This document shows, in pieces, positions 22,244 to 23,216 of a DNA stretch of 23,216 nucleotides (its first letter is position 1; each line of letters begins with the position of its first letter). Made by a program: the position numbers and the translations under genes. The notes below the pieces were generated by a model. The model was not told where the DNA came from, did not search any database, and saw only the letters and a program-made list of their open reading frames with translations. The stretch is from Candidatus Moraniibacteriota bacterium (GTDB lineage Bacteria; Patescibacteriota; Minisyncoccia; Moranbacterales; DUUL01), in NCBI GenBank assembly GCA_018399935.1, contig JAGYNP010000072.1, positions 1 through 23,216 of the forward strand. The letters are read 5' to 3'.

Positions 22244-23185
22244 TTATTCTTCTTCAATACATATCTCTTTTTTTGAGATAGCTATAATTGTTTTTACTAA
22301 CAATAAAGCAACAACCACATTCAAAACAATAAATAAAGACCATGCTAAATATTTATAAATTTCAATATTAGTTTCATGAAACATTAAAATACTAGCAATA
22401 GTTATAGCTGCTATTGGAAAAGAATAAGCCCACCAGGAAAGATAAAAATTTATTTTTCTAAACAAATTTATTTGTGCAAATAAAAGAAAAGTCAAAAATA
22501 ACCCAAAATAATATAATATTTTTGAAAGTTCATTCACTTCCCCTATTAATTTAACAAGCGAAATAAATCCAACAGCTGGCGGTGCAATTAAAATAAAAAG
22601 TGTTGGTAACAATTTATCAGGTAACGGATTATGAAAAATTATACGATTAAAAAATATAGCAAATAAAGCCATCCAGAGAAATAAACCCACAGCAAAGAAA
22701 AACCAAGATATCTCATTAGTAAAATGACTAACTCCTGCTATTGGTACCAAAATATTACCTACTGCAGGAATGAACCAAGCTGGGTTCATATATTTAATTT
22801 CAAACTTTGTATGTTGAATCCAAATTGAAATAATTTTAATAGTGAAAATAAAATGAATTATTGTCCCTAAAATCCATAAATATTTTGAGAAAACTATATT
22901 CACAGACAAAAAAGCAATACTCAACAAAAGTAAACTGATCGAGAAAGTTGGGAAAAAACTTAATTTAATAGGATGATTAAATTCATTTCTAACTTCATTT
23001 TTAAATTTAATAATTTTTACTAAATAAAAAAAAGATATGATGATAAAAATTAATAATGTAAATATTAGTATATATGTACTTAAAAAAAATGGTACTTGCA
23101 AAAACTGTTCTGCTTTTTGAAAAGCTATTGTGAACCCTGTTATTCCAAGGATAACTGAGAAAAAAGATATTGGAAAATATTTCAT
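22244..23185 (-). CDS. TehA/SLAC1-family (TDT) anion or C4-dicarboxylate transporter
   Basis: The protein has about ten membrane segments over 313 residues. The N-terminal FPISFFSVILGITGFTIAF matches the start of the tellurite-resistance/dicarboxylate transporter family (fPvsxFavvmGltGla). WFIPAVGNILVPIAG, LFILIAPPAVGFIS and FYLSWWAYSFPIAAITIAS are further family blocks; WWAYSFP is particularly typical. Known members include TehA/SLAC1 anion channels and fungal Mae1 malate permease. An ATG at 23213-23215 is in frame, but the ATG at 23183-23185 has an AAGGA box six bases upstream and matches family starts, so it is preferred and the gene is then complete. The neighbour downstream is malic enzyme, which makes malate or another small carboxylate the leading substrate guess. 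Confidence 0.85.
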   Translation of the reverse strand: MKYFPISFFSVILGITGFTIAFQKAEQFLQVPFFLSTYILIFTLLIFIIISFFYLVKIIKFKNEVRNEFNHPIKLSFFPTFSISLLLLSIAFLSVNIVFSKYLWILGTIIHFIFTIKIISIWIQHTKFEIKYMNPAWFIPAVGNILVPIAGVSHFTNEISWFFFAVGLFLWMALFAIFFNRIIFHNPLPDKLLPTLFILIAPPAVGFISLVKLIGEVNELSKILYYFGLFLTFLLFAQINLFRKINFYLSWWAYSFPIAAITIASILMFHETNIEIYKYLAWSLFIVLNVVVALLLVKTIIAISKKEICIEEE

Positions 23186-23191
23186 CTTCCA

Positions 23192-23196
23192 TCCTT
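23192..23196 (-). promoter_or_regulatory. Shine-Dalgarno that decides the TDT gene start
   Basis: On the minus strand AAGGA, then a 6-base spacer (TGGAAG), precedes the ATG at 23183-23185. It argues for this start over the in-frame ATG at 23213-23215 on the window edge. Confidence 0.6.
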
Positions 23197-23216
23197 TTTT
23201 TATATTATTTTTCATA

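Noticed and set aside
1..23216. UGA recoding as in Gracilibacteria/Absconditabacteria
   Set aside because: Trp positions in conserved proteins are encoded by TGG and no conserved gene is interrupted by in-frame TGA; the only such TGA seen is in the pseudogene.

Overview
The window is very AT-rich (roughly 30 % G+C by eye). It reads as a chromosomal segment of a reduced-genome bacterium, most likely a member of the Patescibacteria/CPR (Parcubacteria-like). That placement is inference. It rests on the AT-rich, short-spaced housekeeping genes, a helix-turn-helix/nucleotidyltransferase protein abutting uvrD, a secG operon carrying a solute-binding protein with no transporter, a ComEC without its hydrolase domain, and several unassigned small membrane proteins. 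The standard code fits: Trp is written TGG and most genes end in TAA. No rRNA, tRNA, CRISPR array, insertion sequence or prophage was found.

Layout. 1-9619 is entirely minus strand. Read in the direction of transcription it holds uvrD/pcrA, an HTH-nucleotidyltransferase, comEC, dnaJ (own promoter), an orphan double-receiver regulator (own promoter), then scpA-scpB and a D-Ala-D-Ala carboxypeptidase whose 3' end leaves the window. 9620-10502 is an 883-base divergent region with no intact gene. It contains a small hairpin, the broken remains of a minus-strand gene and the promoter/leader of rpsO. 10503-17929 is plus strand: rpsO, a NYN-domain protein, a tight three-gene operon (4-TM 'phage holin IV'-like protein, secG, family 5 solute-binding protein), a phosphoglucose/phosphomannose isomerase, RNase J behind a leader with three hairpins, and trpS. 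18180-18668 is an unassigned minus-strand membrane protein. lgt and tsaD follow on the plus strand. The right end (21017-23185, minus) is a pair made of a malic enzyme and a TehA/SLAC1 (TDT)-family membrane transporter.

How the genes fit together. Most are informational or envelope housekeeping: chromosome segregation (ScpAB), repair (UvrD/PcrA), translation (S15, TrpRS, TsaD for t6A), RNA turnover (RNase J), protein export and lipoprotein maturation (SecG, Lgt), peptidoglycan trimming (carboxypeptidase) and DNA uptake (ComEC). The most metabolically suggestive unit is the malic enzyme/TDT pair, which could import malate or a related anion and convert it to pyruvate. The most unusual non-coding features are the three-hairpin leader of rnj, an A-rich heptad repeat folded into an inverted-repeat element before trpS with relatives before lgt, and a 16-bp inverted repeat at the end of the nucleotidyltransferase gene. 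I found no clear defence island or wholly novel multi-gene system.
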